Below, in pieces: positions 9,879 through 22,757 of a DNA stretch of 64,000 bases. The notes beneath the pieces are model-generated. The model saw only the letters and a list, made by a program, of their open reading frames with translations, did no database searches and was not told where the DNA came from. The first letter of the stretch is position 1. Each line of letters starts with the position of its first letter. Source of the DNA: Stachybotrys elegans (lineage: Eukaryota; Ascomycota; Sordariomycetes; Hypocreales; Stachybotryaceae); NCBI GenBank assembly GCA_020746835.1, contig JAGPNK010000011.1:1240001-1304000 (forward strand), in the 5' to 3' direction. The position numbers and the translations under genes were made by a program.

Positions 9879-12800
9879 GATGCAGTTGTCTGATCGGGCT
9901 GTCGACTCTTTTTTTCTCTTCTTTTCCCCTTTGCTTTTCCTCCTTTGTTTCGTTGTTCTCTATGATCAAAGCTGGCTGGCTGGAGGGGTAAGTATGAGTG
10001 TGACCCAAGGCTGAAGGATGAAGGGGGGTGTGTCTGAGAAACGAGATAGCGCGAGCAAAAGTAGAAGACGGGGGAAGGAGGAGTCGGACGGCAAGGTCCA
10101 GGGAGCGAGGAGCAGGGAGCGCCAAGTGCAAGCAAGATGCAAGGGTAGCAAGGGTAACAAGGGCGTGTGGCGACCCGTGGCAGCAAGCAGTCGGGACCTG
10201 ACAAGGCCAGTAGGGAAAGATGGGATGGATGGATGAGGGGACTGACAGAGACTGGTGTGACGGATGGCAGGTCGGAGATGCGAGGTATGCGGGCTGCTAA
10301 GAGGTAGTAAGTAAGTAGGCGGGCAGGGTTATAGCAATGCCGGGACGACGTGGGTAACGGAACAGTACAGTATTGGCACTGGATATGGTATGATATGATA
10401 TACCCAGAAATGGCTCAGGGTGTGAGAAAGGGCGCGCGCAAGGATCTGGAAGCTGGAGGGGGGTATGTCTGCAGGCCAAGACGAGGATGGGTGGGATGAG
10501 TTGGGAGGTGTGTGTCGAGACGCTGGGAACAGGCCGAGGATGGTACTGATGTAGTATGTATCCGTACAACGTACTCGGTAGAGGTAGGTAGGTATGAAAG
10601 AAGGGGAAGGCAATTAGGTCAGTGGTGGGCGGGCGGGCAGGCAGGCAGGCAAAGCACACAGAGGGAGACGAAATAGGCAGAAGCGCACGAGCGAGGCGGG
10701 TCGTCAAGGCTGTGAGGTTGAGGAGGATATTGAGATGAAAGGCGGAGAGAGGAAAACGGACCAAGATGCTCGGGCTGGAGAAATGTTGTAATGTGGCGGC
10801 GGAAAACGTCACTGCTCGGCCGCCAGAAACGAAGGAACGGTAAGAACGGTAAAGGCAACGCAGGGCTGGGTAGTAGGCAGGTACCTTACCTTTACGGTTA
10901 CGGCGAACCTAAAACTGAGTGCGCAACAGCGGTTACAAACCTCAACGCGTCCAGCAGAGGCAGGCTGGTATGCTGTTGTCTTGCCCAAAAAGAAAGAGGG
11001 ACTTCTGATCCGGCGAACCAGATCCACGGAGGCGAATACAAGAGGGGGAGCGGAAGGGGGGGGGAATTGATGTGGAAAGGAAGAGACAGGAGCCGCGAGC
11101 AGTGGACCAGGGCAAGGCGTGGTGGTGGATAAGTAATGTACTTGTACTGTAGATGGTGATGTTCTCCGGAGAGGGGCCCTGAAGGATCCGCGTCCTTCCA
11201 CGCCTGCCGAAAGAACAGACAGACGGGCCCAACTGACACCGCACGGGAGTAATTAGTCCAGGGATATAGAAAGGGAGCGCAGCCGTGTGGAGGGGTTATC
11301 GCGTCATGTCCTCACATTGTCGGCGTCGGTTACGTCTTGAGCAGCGCGCGGCGTGCGTTCCCGATAGCACCGTAGTGGAGGTGTCGCGCTGGTATCAAGA
11401 CCTGTATGAAGCACACAGGCAGATATGTACCTGTATGTGCGGAAGCAGAGTTGAGTATGGATGCAGTATGCTGGCGGCAACAGCTGCAGCAGTGTGTGAT
11501 GTGTGATGCGTGATGGTAGTATGTACTGTGATGATGTTGTAGTGGGGAGATGGTGGGCAGCGGCGGCGGGCAGGTTTAGCAGATGAACAAGGCCTAGGCA
11601 AGGGTCGGTGGGGTTGGAGGGGGGGCAGCAGTTGGATGGGTGGATTATACAAGTGGGATGGAGGGATGGATGCGGATGGAAGTCCAGAGATGACGAGCCC
11701 CTCAATCCTCGACTGCTTTGCACTGCTTTGCTTTGCTTTGCTTCTCTCCCCTCCTGGCCTCTCCTCTCCTCCCCTCCGTGCTTGACGGTGAGCTGACACC
11801 TAGTGATATATGGTAGAAGCTGAGATAGGTGGCTCCTCTGATACTGCTCCTCCTGCCTGCAACGGCCCATCTGGTTGATAATTAATTGCTAGCGTAGAGC
11901 ACAATTTACCACATGGATCGTGATGCGTCATGATAGCTGAGGCCGGGGGAGGTAGACGAGACCCATCTCCGTCCGCCGGCTCTATGGTAATAAGATTTGA
12001 TAAGATGGCCTGGGAAGCCGGCTCCCGCCAGTTGGCACTACAAGGCCGTCTTAGCACCCTACCTAGTATTTGCTGTAGGGAGATGGACAGCGGCATCTGG
12101 GGCCACGGTGAATCTGAAGTCATGGGGACAGAGCCTAGAGGTACACCGAGATACTACTAGACCTCTTAACCAATGTATGCACGCAGGCATGGGACGGGTG
12201 CTCCCTCCGACTTCCCGCTACAGCGAGCTGCTTTCCATTCTTTGAGTGAGGGGAGGTCCATACTTAGTTACCTGTACTTAGTACCGATCCAGACCACGCG
12301 CCTTCCTCCTCCTCCTCCTCCTCCCACCTCGCTCTTTCCCCTTTACTCATCCCCCCTTCACGCTGTGTCTTCCTGATGTTGCATGGAGTCAACCATCCAG
12401 TCCAAATTCCACTTAAGCGAGAGAAGAATCGAGAAGGAACGGGGGCCAAGTCGACCTTCCCGGACTCGTAGCACAGGAACAGTCCGACAAAAACAGCCTG
12501 CAGGCACCGGATGCTCAAGAGTGGCCATGATCGGCTCTGCACTTCTTCATGGAGCCTTGCTTGGCCCGGTACATAGGGTTCAGGGCTGGAATGTCTTGTC
12601 TCAAAATGCACAATATCCACTGGCCCAAATTTAGCTAAAAGGAATCATCTGTCTTGATTCTTTCGCCCCCAGGCCGGAAAAGAGCGGACGACACACCCAA
12701 TCCTCCGATATCAGCCGATCTCCTTGCATCACCGCTTGTCTTCGCATCGTCTCGATGGACATATTCGCTAATTCCGCGCTCCAGTACATATTCACGCCAC

Positions 12801-15800
12801 ATGGGCTGATAGGCCCTTGACGCTACCCCATCCTCGACCCGAGCCTTGAGTCCTGACTACCTTCCTCTACCGAGCCCTCGAACCTGAAGTGGTCCTTGTC
12901 CGACGTGCAGTAATCTAACAACCCCTGCTCAAGACCGGCCGCCGGGTAACTAGGATAAGGTAGCGTGTGGGGTATGTAAGGTGCGAATACATACACAACG
13001 TGACGACGTGCTGGTAAGCTCACTCCTTGGACACAGAAGCATTCAGGCAAGCCACTAGCCCCTCGGCGTATATGCCAGCCGCCAGGGTCCGGTGATGGCC
13101 TTGATGGCCCTGATGGACCTCCAACGCATCGATGGTGGAATTTGATCTTACGACCGGCAAGCATGCCCTCCTTGTGTGGTGCTATCCGAAGAGGTGATGA
13201 TACTGCTGCTGCACCAGCAGCTATCGATGCGATACAGTTCAAGCCGAACCATCAACTCGCAGCGACTTCCCCGGCCATGACCGTTGCCTCTTCCCAGTGG
13301 CGTACGGCTTCTGCGCCAGAGCAAGAACCTACGTACGCTGGATATGCGGTAATACTGTACGATGTATACATAGTACCCTAGCAGGCAATTGTCTGGCTGG
13401 CGGAGAGCATGCAGCCACGACAACATAGCATGGCGGTGAGTCCAAACACCACAGACTCTCCAATCACGCTGACCAGGTGAATAAACTTATTGCTTTATCC
13501 TACGCTCCCGAGTCAGTGAGCCCTAATCTCATTCCCGTCATGAGGGAGCTAAGCTCAAGCCAAAGCGGAACAGCATTGCAAGGTTTATTACGGACTACAA
13601 CCCCCGACATTATTTCCATGGGTCTCCCCCCGCCATCGTCTTGGCGCAGAGCTCTGCCAGCTCCATGCTTTCCACCGTAGCAATGGATTCAGATGGAGCC
13701 TCGCAGATGACTGGCAAGGGAGAACCAAAGCCCGCCCTGAGGAGGAAAAGAGACGGCTGGTCCCACCATGGAACCGTCCCAATGTGAGCGGCTTTTCAAA
13801 CCAACCATGTCATGGGAAGCGGTGCAATAGGCTGAACGCCATGCAGTGGCTGCTGTCGTGAGGGGGCGGCTGGAGAGGGGTGAGCTTCTTCTACCCACAC
13901 AAGCGCACAAGCACGCGCTCACAAACTGCCAGAGATCTTGCTTGGCATTTCTCCGATTCAGGTCATCGAGCCCTAGCTTCGATGGCGCAGCTGCGATAGG
14001 AGAGGTGCGGGCAGAGCGAGGGCTTTGAGCTGGCGTTGGTGAAGCTTCCACGACGAAAAGTCGTCGCGATGTGCTTTGTGTAGCCGCTGGGCGAGTGACG
14101 CTAATGGTGCACTATGACGCACTTCACCGGGTTTGAGGGCTATCGGCTGCAGGTGTGCACGGGCCAACATGACATCGACCACTAGCTTTTGACCACTTTC
14201 CCAATCTGACCAAAACGTGGCCGTATTGCTGGGAGCTGTTACGCCAATAACGGTAGCCGTCAGCCACAGTTTCCGCAACCACCAAGCTCACCACACTCCC
14301 TGGGCATCCAACCACCATGACGGCAACTCGTTACTAAGACGACATGTACATGCAGGCAGTCCTCAGGCTAATACGAAAATAGCGCAGTCCGAACGCTCAG
14401 GAGCCGCTGTTGTTTGTAAATCAGCCTCGCCGTAAGTAAGAGTTGAAGGCTTGTCACTGATTAATAAGGGCGGCGGCATCTTCCTATCGCATCTCGTTTC
14501 CTCATCCTTTCTTCCGAGCCAACACCATCCCGTCCCGATCTCCCGTGGCGACATCTCATCACCTCGACACCACCACGGCTTCAAGGCAGCGTGCTCCCGA
14601 TGATCCCCAAGGCACGGGACGACAATCTCACTCCTTTCTAGACAAAACCCCCAGCCAGCCTGGCAACCTTCACCGTCGAGGCTCGCACCGGTCTGGCGCT
14701 GAGGTTACGTTTTTACTCCCAAACAGGGAAGATCTGCACCCGCCGACCAGCTTCTGGTCACGCCGCCCAGGCGCTGCCGGATCCTTCTCGCCCGTCTTCT
14801 CCGTGCCGCTGATGTAGCCGCATCGGCTAATACTCTCCTGGTTACGCTTCCCGGTGTTCTCGCTGGTGATGGCTTCGCTTAGCAGCAGTCACCCTGGGCC
14901 TGGGCCAGCTGGGCTTTCTCTTCACAGGGTTCAACAGCACTCACCGAGGGGGCGATTGCTTAGCTCCAATCCGGGGATTTCATAGCCCGGATTCTGGTAT
15001 GCATCCACAAGGCCGCGGCCATAGCACAAAGCTAGGTGGCACGTCGATTATCCCGGGAAGGTTCGTCCGGCAGCTCAGTATCAGAGAACCTTGTCTCCCC
15101 GACCGGACTGCCCATGACGTGCGTTCAATATGTGACGTGGCGGGTGGAAACACAAAAAGTACTGGGATCAGATGGCCATGGCAAAGTCGGCAGCACGCTT
15201 CCCGAGACTCTCATTATTCAGCCGAGTACCACGCCTAGGGGACTGGTTGCGAGCGGAAAGGCTCAACACCCTCTTTGTGGTGTTCCTGGTGCGCTTGTTG
15301 GCTGCTCCACGGACAACAGCTGCACCACCATGCGGCTGAGGTCCAGCTGCGTTCACGATGCATAGCTGCAGCTTTCAATGACTCGACCTTATCAGCTTTA
15401 TGCCGCGTTGCCCGCAGTGCCCGCTTTGTTTTGCTGACGTGGAGAAGCCCACGCGCCGTGAGCTGTACACGACCAGGAAGGTTGGTGTATAGATATCCAT
15501 CCACTTTGTAAGCGACACACCCAGGATGGTTGATACTCCATGCTGGATTGTCCTGCATACTTGGGGGTTGCAATCACGGCACTTGCTAACAGACAGCCAT
15601 CAGCTCATGGCCACATGTGCAGGAGACGACCTCGTTGACTGGGTTACAGCATGACAGTCGACAATCTCGACAATCCTAACGTACCAGCTCATATAAGGGT
15701 CAAGCCTACAAGCCTTTCCCTGACAACCATGGCAGAAACATGGCCTCCGCGTTGCCCTTCTTGCGTCTTAAGGAAACTGGAGGAAAGCCGAGGGGCCCGG

Positions 15801-16739
15801 TAACGTGAAAAGGGCCGTGTTACATGGTACTGTACTACCGATGTTTTTGTTCTCACCTCATTCGGCAGATAACAACTCTTTTCTGGACCGCGGACAACTT
15901 GTCCCGACTGATCCAATGTTTCCTCCCAAAACGGAGCAGGCAATGTAGCTATATTTGCCAAAAAGTACCTTTTCTGCTCAGCACGATAACCCGAACAAGT
16001 GGACGAGCTGTGTCCATCAGTCTTCCCATGGAAGCACCAAGGATGACCGTCCCCCCCCCCCCCCCCCCCCCCTCCCCCTACAATGCATTGCTGCCCGTAA
16101 TAAAACAGGTTTTTCTCTTTCATTTGATGAGCATGACTTGTCCGCCCTATCATAGCGAGCCAGTGTGCCCAGTGCCTTGGCTTTCGTTTAGAAGAGCTGC
16201 AGATGCCTGTGGGGCTATTTCTGTTTTCACTGTCACGAGCGTGAGGAGACAGCTACAGCATGGACATGGTTACTAGGTAGATCTGTAAACAAGAAGCCAG
16301 GGGTTCCGCTTCCGTGCGAAGAGTGAGAATGTTCCGAAGTGGCACCACCGCAGGAGAGAACGAGCCGGCATCTGCCGATGCGGCTCTACGATTATGCGTG
16401 AGCCAGATGCTGGCGGGGATGATGCCCGGGTCCACCTCCGTCAGACGAGAGCTCGGCTTCCGGGACACGGAACGCGGGAGTTACAGATATACATGGGCTG
16501 AAGATGCAAATATAGAAACCGTTTGTCTTATTACGTGGCGAAGGGTTCTTCCAGGCCACGTTGTGACGATCCTTGTGCCACACGACAGAAACCATTGCCA
16601 AGGTGATATCTTCATCACTATCCCGCATCAAGGGGAGAAGGCAGAGACAAAACATCCAAAACCCAAAGAAACCACAAGTTGGTAACACAGAAACACTGAG
16701 GACCCTTATTGGGACCCATAAGCTCAAACAGGCTGCTCA
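9879..16739. other. 6.9-kb gene-poor gap with strand-asymmetric sequence
   Basis: No open frame here has recognisable protein features, and I could not assemble a spliced gene. From about 9990 to 11120 the plus strand is strongly purine-rich, so transcripts of the adjacent minus-strand HPT gene would have a pyrimidine-rich upstream region. CT- and GGA-rich microsatellites occur near 11730-11780 and 12299-12330. A 22-base C run lies at 16051-16072. The stretch could hold a long regulatory region, non-coding RNA or decayed sequence. Confidence 0.5.
16051..16072. repeat. Poly-C tract of 22 bases
   Basis: An uninterrupted run of C, with five more C after one T. It is the longest of three such tracts in the window (also 587-600 and 33137-33153). 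Its exact length may be affected by sequencing. Confidence 0.9.
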
Positions 16740-17834
16740 TTAGAACATGACCTTTGACGCTACGCTGAGCAGCCAAGCAGCATCTTGCCATCCACCTTCG
16801 TCCTTATTGGGGAGTGGTATTGGATCTTCGGGCACGTTGGACACACCCTCGAAGTGTCGATTGGACCATCCGCTACGACCTGTGGAGGACACGGCACTTG
16901 TAGGGACGTCGTCTTCGTCCTCGTCGGAATCTGGACTCTCCTCAACGGAGAACAGCTTCCAGCCCATCAGGCTCTCGATCCAGGTGCCGGGTGCTACGTT
17001 GCCCTTCCGGACAAGTCTCCTGATGGCTGCCTCATCATCCTGAAGCGTGTCACGCTCGAGCTCCTCCAGCTTCTCGTCGAGGTTGACAAAATCGGGACCG
17101 GAAAGGGCCTCTTCCTGGTGGGAAAAGTATGTGTCATCGGCTTGGCGCTCCATTGGCGACATGAGGCTCCTGATACCAGCGCGGCTTTGGGACCGACTCT
17201 GGTTGCGGCTGTTGAATCGGCTTTCGTGGGGAGATGAATCGTCATCAGCGAGAGCAGAGCTGCCGCGTCGGCTGGCCAATCGACTGGCCATGTCGCGCTC
17301 GCGAGCCAATTCAGCCTCGAAAGCTTCCTCCTCCGGGTCCCTCATGCCAGCAAGGCTGGTAGAGCTCTGCCTCGACACAAGCCAGGCTTGACCCTTGTAT
17401 TCCCGAGCCTCGGAGGACATCATGGCGCCAGCTCGGAAAAGCCAGTCGCTGTCGCGGCGCTCCGTCGAGCCGAGGCCATCATCCTTCTTCCGCCTGGGCG
17501 TGACGACGCCGGCTACCGAGTTTCTAACATTGGCGCTGGCGAGGTGGGAGGAGGACTTGCTCTTAGCAATGGGCACGCCTGGTGCCGAAGGCGTTCGGTG
17601 GTGTCGTCGAGGGTGTGGCCCTGGGGAGCGGGAGAGGAGACGAGGCGTTGTCGGAGCAGATTTGCCTTGGAGGTACGAGGTGCTCCGCGCTGGAGAGGTG
17701 AAGTCGGCAATGGCTTCGTCGTCGTTGAGGGGGAGTTTGACCGTGAGAGGGGCAAGCGTCAGATGGTTCAGGTTGGTCGACGAGCGGTTCTTGCGACGGG
17801 CGCGCTCGGCATGCGGGTCGTAGCCGATATCCAT
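16740..17834 (-). CDS. DUF3984-family fungal protein
   Basis: A single exon of 364 residues. I start at the ATG at 17834 (MDIGYDPHAE); the frame is open 13 codons more, but those residues look like leader sequence. The N-terminus has the pattern STNLNHLTLAPLTVKLPL followed by TSYLQGKSAPTTPRLLSRSP, which I recognise from the DUF3984 family of ascomycete proteins. The middle is Ser/Arg-rich and probably disordered and phosphorylated. A conserved C-terminal part has WLVSRQSSTSLAGMRDPEEEAFEAELARER, then VRKGNVAPGTWIESLMGWKLFSVEE. No catalytic motif or membrane helix is seen. The function of the family is unknown to me. The gene is divergent from ELP1, with 872 bp between the starts. Confidence 0.8.
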   Translation of the reverse strand: MDIGYDPHAERARRKNRSSTNLNHLTLAPLTVKLPLNDDEAIADFTSPARSTSYLQGKSAPTTPRLLSRSPGPHPRRHHRTPSAPGVPIAKSKSSSHLASANVRNSVAGVVTPRRKKDDGLGSTERRDSDWLFRAGAMMSSEAREYKGQAWLVSRQSSTSLAGMRDPEEEAFEAELARERDMASRLASRRGSSALADDDSSPHESRFNSRNQSRSQSRAGIRSLMSPMERQADDTYFSHQEEALSGPDFVNLDEKLEELERDTLQDDEAAIRRLVRKGNVAPGTWIESLMGWKLFSVEESPDSDEDEDDVPTSAVSSTGRSGWSNRHFEGVSNVPEDPIPLPNKDEGGWQDAAWLLSVASKVMF

Positions 17835-18706
17835 GTTGAATGTTAAAGGGGCAAACGGTATACAGATGAACAACGTTATATGCAGATGTACGGACAGGGT
17901 GGATCGCGAGGGAAGAGCTGTGGTGGAGAGGGTTGCAAAGATGGTTCAATTCGACGGACAACTAAGGCCTCCAGGGGTCTCTGGAGACGGCCAAGTCTAA
18001 ATACCCGGCATGAGCTGGAGGCGGCAATGTGGCGTGACGGTATGGGACGATGTCCTGTCTCTGGGCAATGGAATGATGGGCTGGTCGGTCGGCAGAAGAC
18101 GGGCAAACGGAGAAGAAATGAATGTGCAGTGTAGCAGTAAGATCTGGGATAACCGGGGGAGGCAGGGGTGTTCCAGGGGGGCAGGATCCCTGGATCTTCC
18201 TGCCCAGGCCTTCGCGAAAGCCGAGGCGTACGGACCGTCTGTGATTCACTAGCGCCGCCACCTTATAAGCTTTCGCAGACCAGCGGCAGGCACAGTTATT
18301 CGAAAAAAGCTGGTACAGAGGGGTAACCGCTTGTGGGGCAGGTACTTGCCCTTGAGCCGGTATGAGTCTTCCGCCACGCCGTTGTGCAGCAAAAGGTACT
18401 TGCACCACCATCGCTATCAGGTACCGCCTCAATCGCTGAGCAGAAAAAAACTTCAAGAAGGCAAAAAAGAAACCCATAGGAGGACTATTATGCGACCTGT
18501 CACATTGCTGCATGAGAAAAGGCAGCATCACCGCATCCAGCAAGGTCTGACTCTGCACACCGGCTGCAGGCGATCGAAAAACGACACCCAACACGCCATT
18601 TTGCCGGACGGGAAAAGGCCTCTCGTATTGTACCCCTCGCTCGACCTTGCTTGCATGTGAACCCCTCCACACACAGCGACTGAGGGACGGGATAGAGAGA
18701 GTGGCG
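17835..18706. promoter_or_regulatory. Divergent intergenic region between DUF3984 gene and ELP1
   Basis: The region is flanked by the starts of a minus-strand and a plus-strand gene, so it must hold promoters for both. I see no clear TATA box or other named element. Confidence 0.45.
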
Positions 18707-21700
18707 ATGCGCAACCTTCGCAATCTGAGGTTCGGCCGGTGGAGGTCTTCTGATATTACCGCCACCTGCTGGGATCCCGAGAACGATGACATCCTGTGCA
18801 CGCGGGGCCCAACACCATCCAGCTCACAGGTTGAGCTTGTCCGTGTGTCGGCAGACGATCACAGGTATGTCGGCAAAGCCCTTGTCTATGAGCTATCGCA
18901 TATCCAAGACGTGTGGCTGACTTAGTGCCGAAAGCTCTCATCATGTCGTCGCAGCTTGGGAGGCGCCGTCTCCCAGCCCAGACTTGCCCGTGGACGAGAT
19001 TGTCTGTCTTCATCACCTGAGTGGTATTGCAACTACCTGCATTGTGTTCCGGGGCGGTGACATCTACACTGTTCAGCATGACGACGGTGCTCTCATCCAG
19101 ATTGTCGGCACCATTGATGCGGGCATTGCTGCTGCGCGGTGGTCACCCGACGAGGAGCTCCTGGTCGTTGTGACCAAGGCAGATACCGTCATTTTCATGG
19201 GTGCTACGTTTGACCCGGTTGCGGAAACCACGTTGACCGAGGAGGATCTGAAGGCTTCCAAGCAGGTATCGGTCGGATGGGGCAAGAAGGAGACACAGTT
19301 TGAAGGTCGTGGTGTCAAAGCTCTCCGCGATCCCACAATTCCTGAAAGGGTCGACGAAGGTGTCCTGAGTGAGTTTGATGACGGCAAGACGACCATCAGC
19401 TGGCGTGGAGATGGCGCGTTTGTGGCCATCAACGCCATTCAGGGCAAGCGACGTGTTATCCGTGTCTACTCCCGCGAGGGGGAGCTGGATGGCGCCAGTG
19501 AGGCTGTGGATGGTCTGGAGAGCTGCATGAGCTGGAGACCGGCTGGAAATCTAATTGCCAGTGTTCAACGCCGCTCTGACCGGACCGATGTTGTGTTTTT
19601 TGAGCGCAACGGTTTGCGGCACGGCGAGTTCACTCTGCGGTCCTCGCTGCAGCCCATAACATCCCAGGAGCAAGTCACCTTGGAATGGAACTCAGACTCT
19701 ACCGTACTGGCCGTCGTTCTCCCAGGCCGTGTCCAGCTTTGGACCATGGGGAATTACTACTGGTACCTGAAGCAGGAGTTGCCGGCTGACCCTGGATTCA
19801 AGTGTCTGTCTTGGCATCCCGAGAAGGCCCTGCGCTTTGCTGCGGCATCTGCAGAGAGCATGATCCTGGCGGAGAACATCTTTCACACGGCTCGTGGTTT
19901 CTGTCGCGCCCCTCATGATATTGCTGCCGTGGTAGTCATCGATGAGCAGACGGTGAAGCTTACACCCTTCCGCGCCGCCAATATCCCACCGCCCATGTCG
20001 AAGCATGATTTACGGTCACCTTCTACGGTCGTTGATGTGGCGTTTGGACACGAGAACTCCCGGTTCGCCGTCCTGCATTATGAGGGCGTCCAAGTCTATG
20101 AGTGGCCTGTCAAGAAGACAAGATTGCGTGACCCAGTCTTGAAAAAGGAACTGGCCTTCAAAGATGCCAACATTCCGGATGGCCATATCCCTCTACGGAT
20201 CTGCACCACATCGGAGGGCAACTATAGGATTATGAGTTACAGCGATGATCTTGGCACGTTCCAGATTGACGTTCTTTCTGCCGACTTGGAAGCGGCTCGG
20301 CTAAATCTTCTGGATGAGACTCAAATCATGCTGTCTACAGCGGCCTATGATGGCGAGCTGGGCAGCGAGGGCTATGGCCAGGACAAATCTGGCAGCCTGT
20401 ACAGATTCTCGGAGTCAGGCGTTGAGCCGATCATGATACGGTTCCCGAGCTTGCTGCCCTGGTTTGAGGTGAGCAAGCATGATGAAATTGAAGTTGCTTT
20501 TGGACTGTCAAGAAACGGGCACCTCTACGCAAACTCCAAACTCCTGACGAAGAGCTGCACCTCCTTCGTCTTGACTCCTAGCCATCTGATATTCACAACA
20601 AACAACCATCTTGTCAAGTTTGTGCACTTGACGTCAGATGTGGAAGGTCGGTAAAGCTGCAATCGTATCCTCGATTTCGAAACTAATCGTGTTGTTAGAG
20701 CTCGAAGTGCCGGCAGATGATCCTGAAAAGGATGAACGCTGCCGAAATGTAGAGCGAGGCTCTCGCCTCGTAACGGCTATTCCCACCAATATGAGCATCG
20801 TACTTCAGATGCCACGAGGTAATCTGGAGACCATCTTCCCTCGAGCCATGGTTGTGGCAGGAATCCGCAGCCTCATCGAGAGCAAGGACTACGGCCGCGC
20901 GTTCGCCTACTGCCGCACACAGAGGGTGGACATGAATCTATTATACGACCATCAACCTGAGCAGTTCCTGTCAAACGTCTCTGTATTCCTAACGCAGCTG
21001 AAGGAGGTCTCATATATTGATCTCTTCTTGTCTTCGCTCCGGTGCGTTCCTCGCCACTCGTGTGGATTCCGAATGCTGACCAATACAGAGAGGAAGATGT
21101 TACGCAGACCATGTACAAGGATACGAAACGTCCCAAGATACAGCTTTCAACGGACAATGAGCCCACTTCAGGGACCACTCAGAACAAGGTCAACACCATC
21201 TGTGATGCCATCCTCAGCGGATTACAGTCGCGCAAGGACACTAACTTGCAAAACATCATCACTGCCCACGTGTGCAAGGTCCCCCCTGCTCTGGATGATG
21301 GCCTCACGCTCGTGGCAGAGTTGATGCAGGAGGATGAGAAGGTGGCGGAAAAGGCCGTCGAGCACATCTGCTTCCTCGTAGACGTCAACCGTGTCTACGA
21401 AAACGCCTTGGGCCTGTACAACCTGGATCTGGCACTGCTAGTTGCTCAACAGTCCCAGCATGATCCGCGGGAATACCTTCCCTTCATCCAGAACCTTCAT
21501 GCGCTGCCAGAGCTTCGACGCAAATTCGAAATTGACGACCATCTCGGCCGCCGCGTAAAGGCCCTGGGTCATCTGCAGGCCCTCGAAGCCTTTGATGAAC
21601 TTTGTTCTTACACTACCAAGTACACTCTGTACAAGGATGCCCTCAGAATCTACCGCTACGATCAACCTCGTCTCCGGACGCTGACAGAGCTGTATGCCGA

Positions 21701-22757
21701 ATATCTGGAGTCCATGTCAATCTTCCGTGAAGCAGGACTGGCATACGAATCACTCCAAAACTACAACAAAGCAACCTCTTGTTACCTCACGGCTGGTGCA
21801 GAATGCTGGCAAGAATGCCTCTTCGTCGCCCAGCTGCAGGATCCGCCTCCCTCGGCCGCATCCAGCGCTTCTCTGGCGTCCGACTTGGCCGAGGCGCTTT
21901 GGGAAGCCAAGGACTACAGCGCCGCTGCCAAAATCCACCTCGAGTATCTCGACTCCATCGACATGGCCATAAAGTGCCTGTGCAAGGGCTACCACTTCGC
22001 CGATGCCATCCGCATCGTCATCCAGAAGAATCGCCCTGATCTCCTCGAATCTGCCGTGGACGTAGGTCTCGCCGAGGCCCTTGGCAGCATGACAGAGTTC
22101 CTCGCCGACTGCAAGGGACAGCTCCTCGCGCAGGTGCCACGCATCGCAGAGCTCCGCCGCAAGGCTGCCGAGGACCCTTTGGCCTTCTACGAGGGCGAGC
22201 GCGCTGGCGGCGGCGACATCCCCGACGACGTCTCCGTCGCCGCTAGCTCTCGCCTCAGCACTGGCGCCAGTCTCTTCACGCGCTACACAGGCAAGGCCGG
22301 CTCCACGGGCACCGCTGCCACGGGCGCCAGCCGCGCCACGAGCAAGAACCGCCGCCGGGAAGAGAAGAAGCGAGCCCGCGGCCGCAAGGGCACCGTCTAC
22401 GAAGAGGAGTACCTGACCAACAGCGTCCGTCGTCTCGTCGAGCGCGTCGAGGCCAACAAGCCCGACATTGAGCGTCTCGTCTTCGCCCTCGCCCGTCGCG
22501 GCATGGCCGAGCGCGCCCGCGCCGCCGAGTCGCTCACATCAGAAGTCGTCGAGGCATGCCAACAGGCCATTGCCGAAGTCTTCCCGCCAAACCAAGACAC
22601 ACCGGCCGCTCCCGCCGCAGAGGAGCAGCAGCACGAGTCCGGGTGGAAAGCCACTGGCGGAGAGGCAGTCTTCCAGGAGTGGGCTCTAGGACAGGGCAGG
22701 AACACGAAGCCTCCTGTGCTAACGCAGTTTAATACGTTGACACTGCTGGGTTCTTGA
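18707..22757 (+). CDS. elp1: Elongator complex subunit 1 (ELP1/IKI3)
   Basis: Four exons, 18707-18864, 18926-20646, 20699-21041 and 21089-22757, give 1296 residues, close to yeast Elp1 (about 1350). The product is the scaffold of Elongator, which modifies wobble uridines (cm5U-type) in cytosolic tRNAs. It starts MRNLRNLRFG and runs through the N-terminal WD40 propellers (VAAWEAPSPSPDLPVDEIVCLHHL; AARWSPDEELLVVVT; ISWRGDGAFVAIN). The C-terminal half is helical/TPR-like (EAKDYSAAAKIHLEYLDSIDMAIKCLCKGYHFADAI). The tail has the basic Elp1 segment (RRREEKKRARGRKGT) followed by EEEYLTNSVRRLVERVE, the region linked to tRNA binding and dimerisation in other Elp1 proteins. Intron 2 is 52 nt with a weak donor (GTCGGT). 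The gene is convergent with BUD6. Confidence 0.95.

Noticed and set aside
11304..11870. 188-codon minus-strand frame in the gene-poor gap
   Set aside because: The sequence is driven by Ser/Pro/His codons of CT-rich DNA. There is no start context, domain or continuation.
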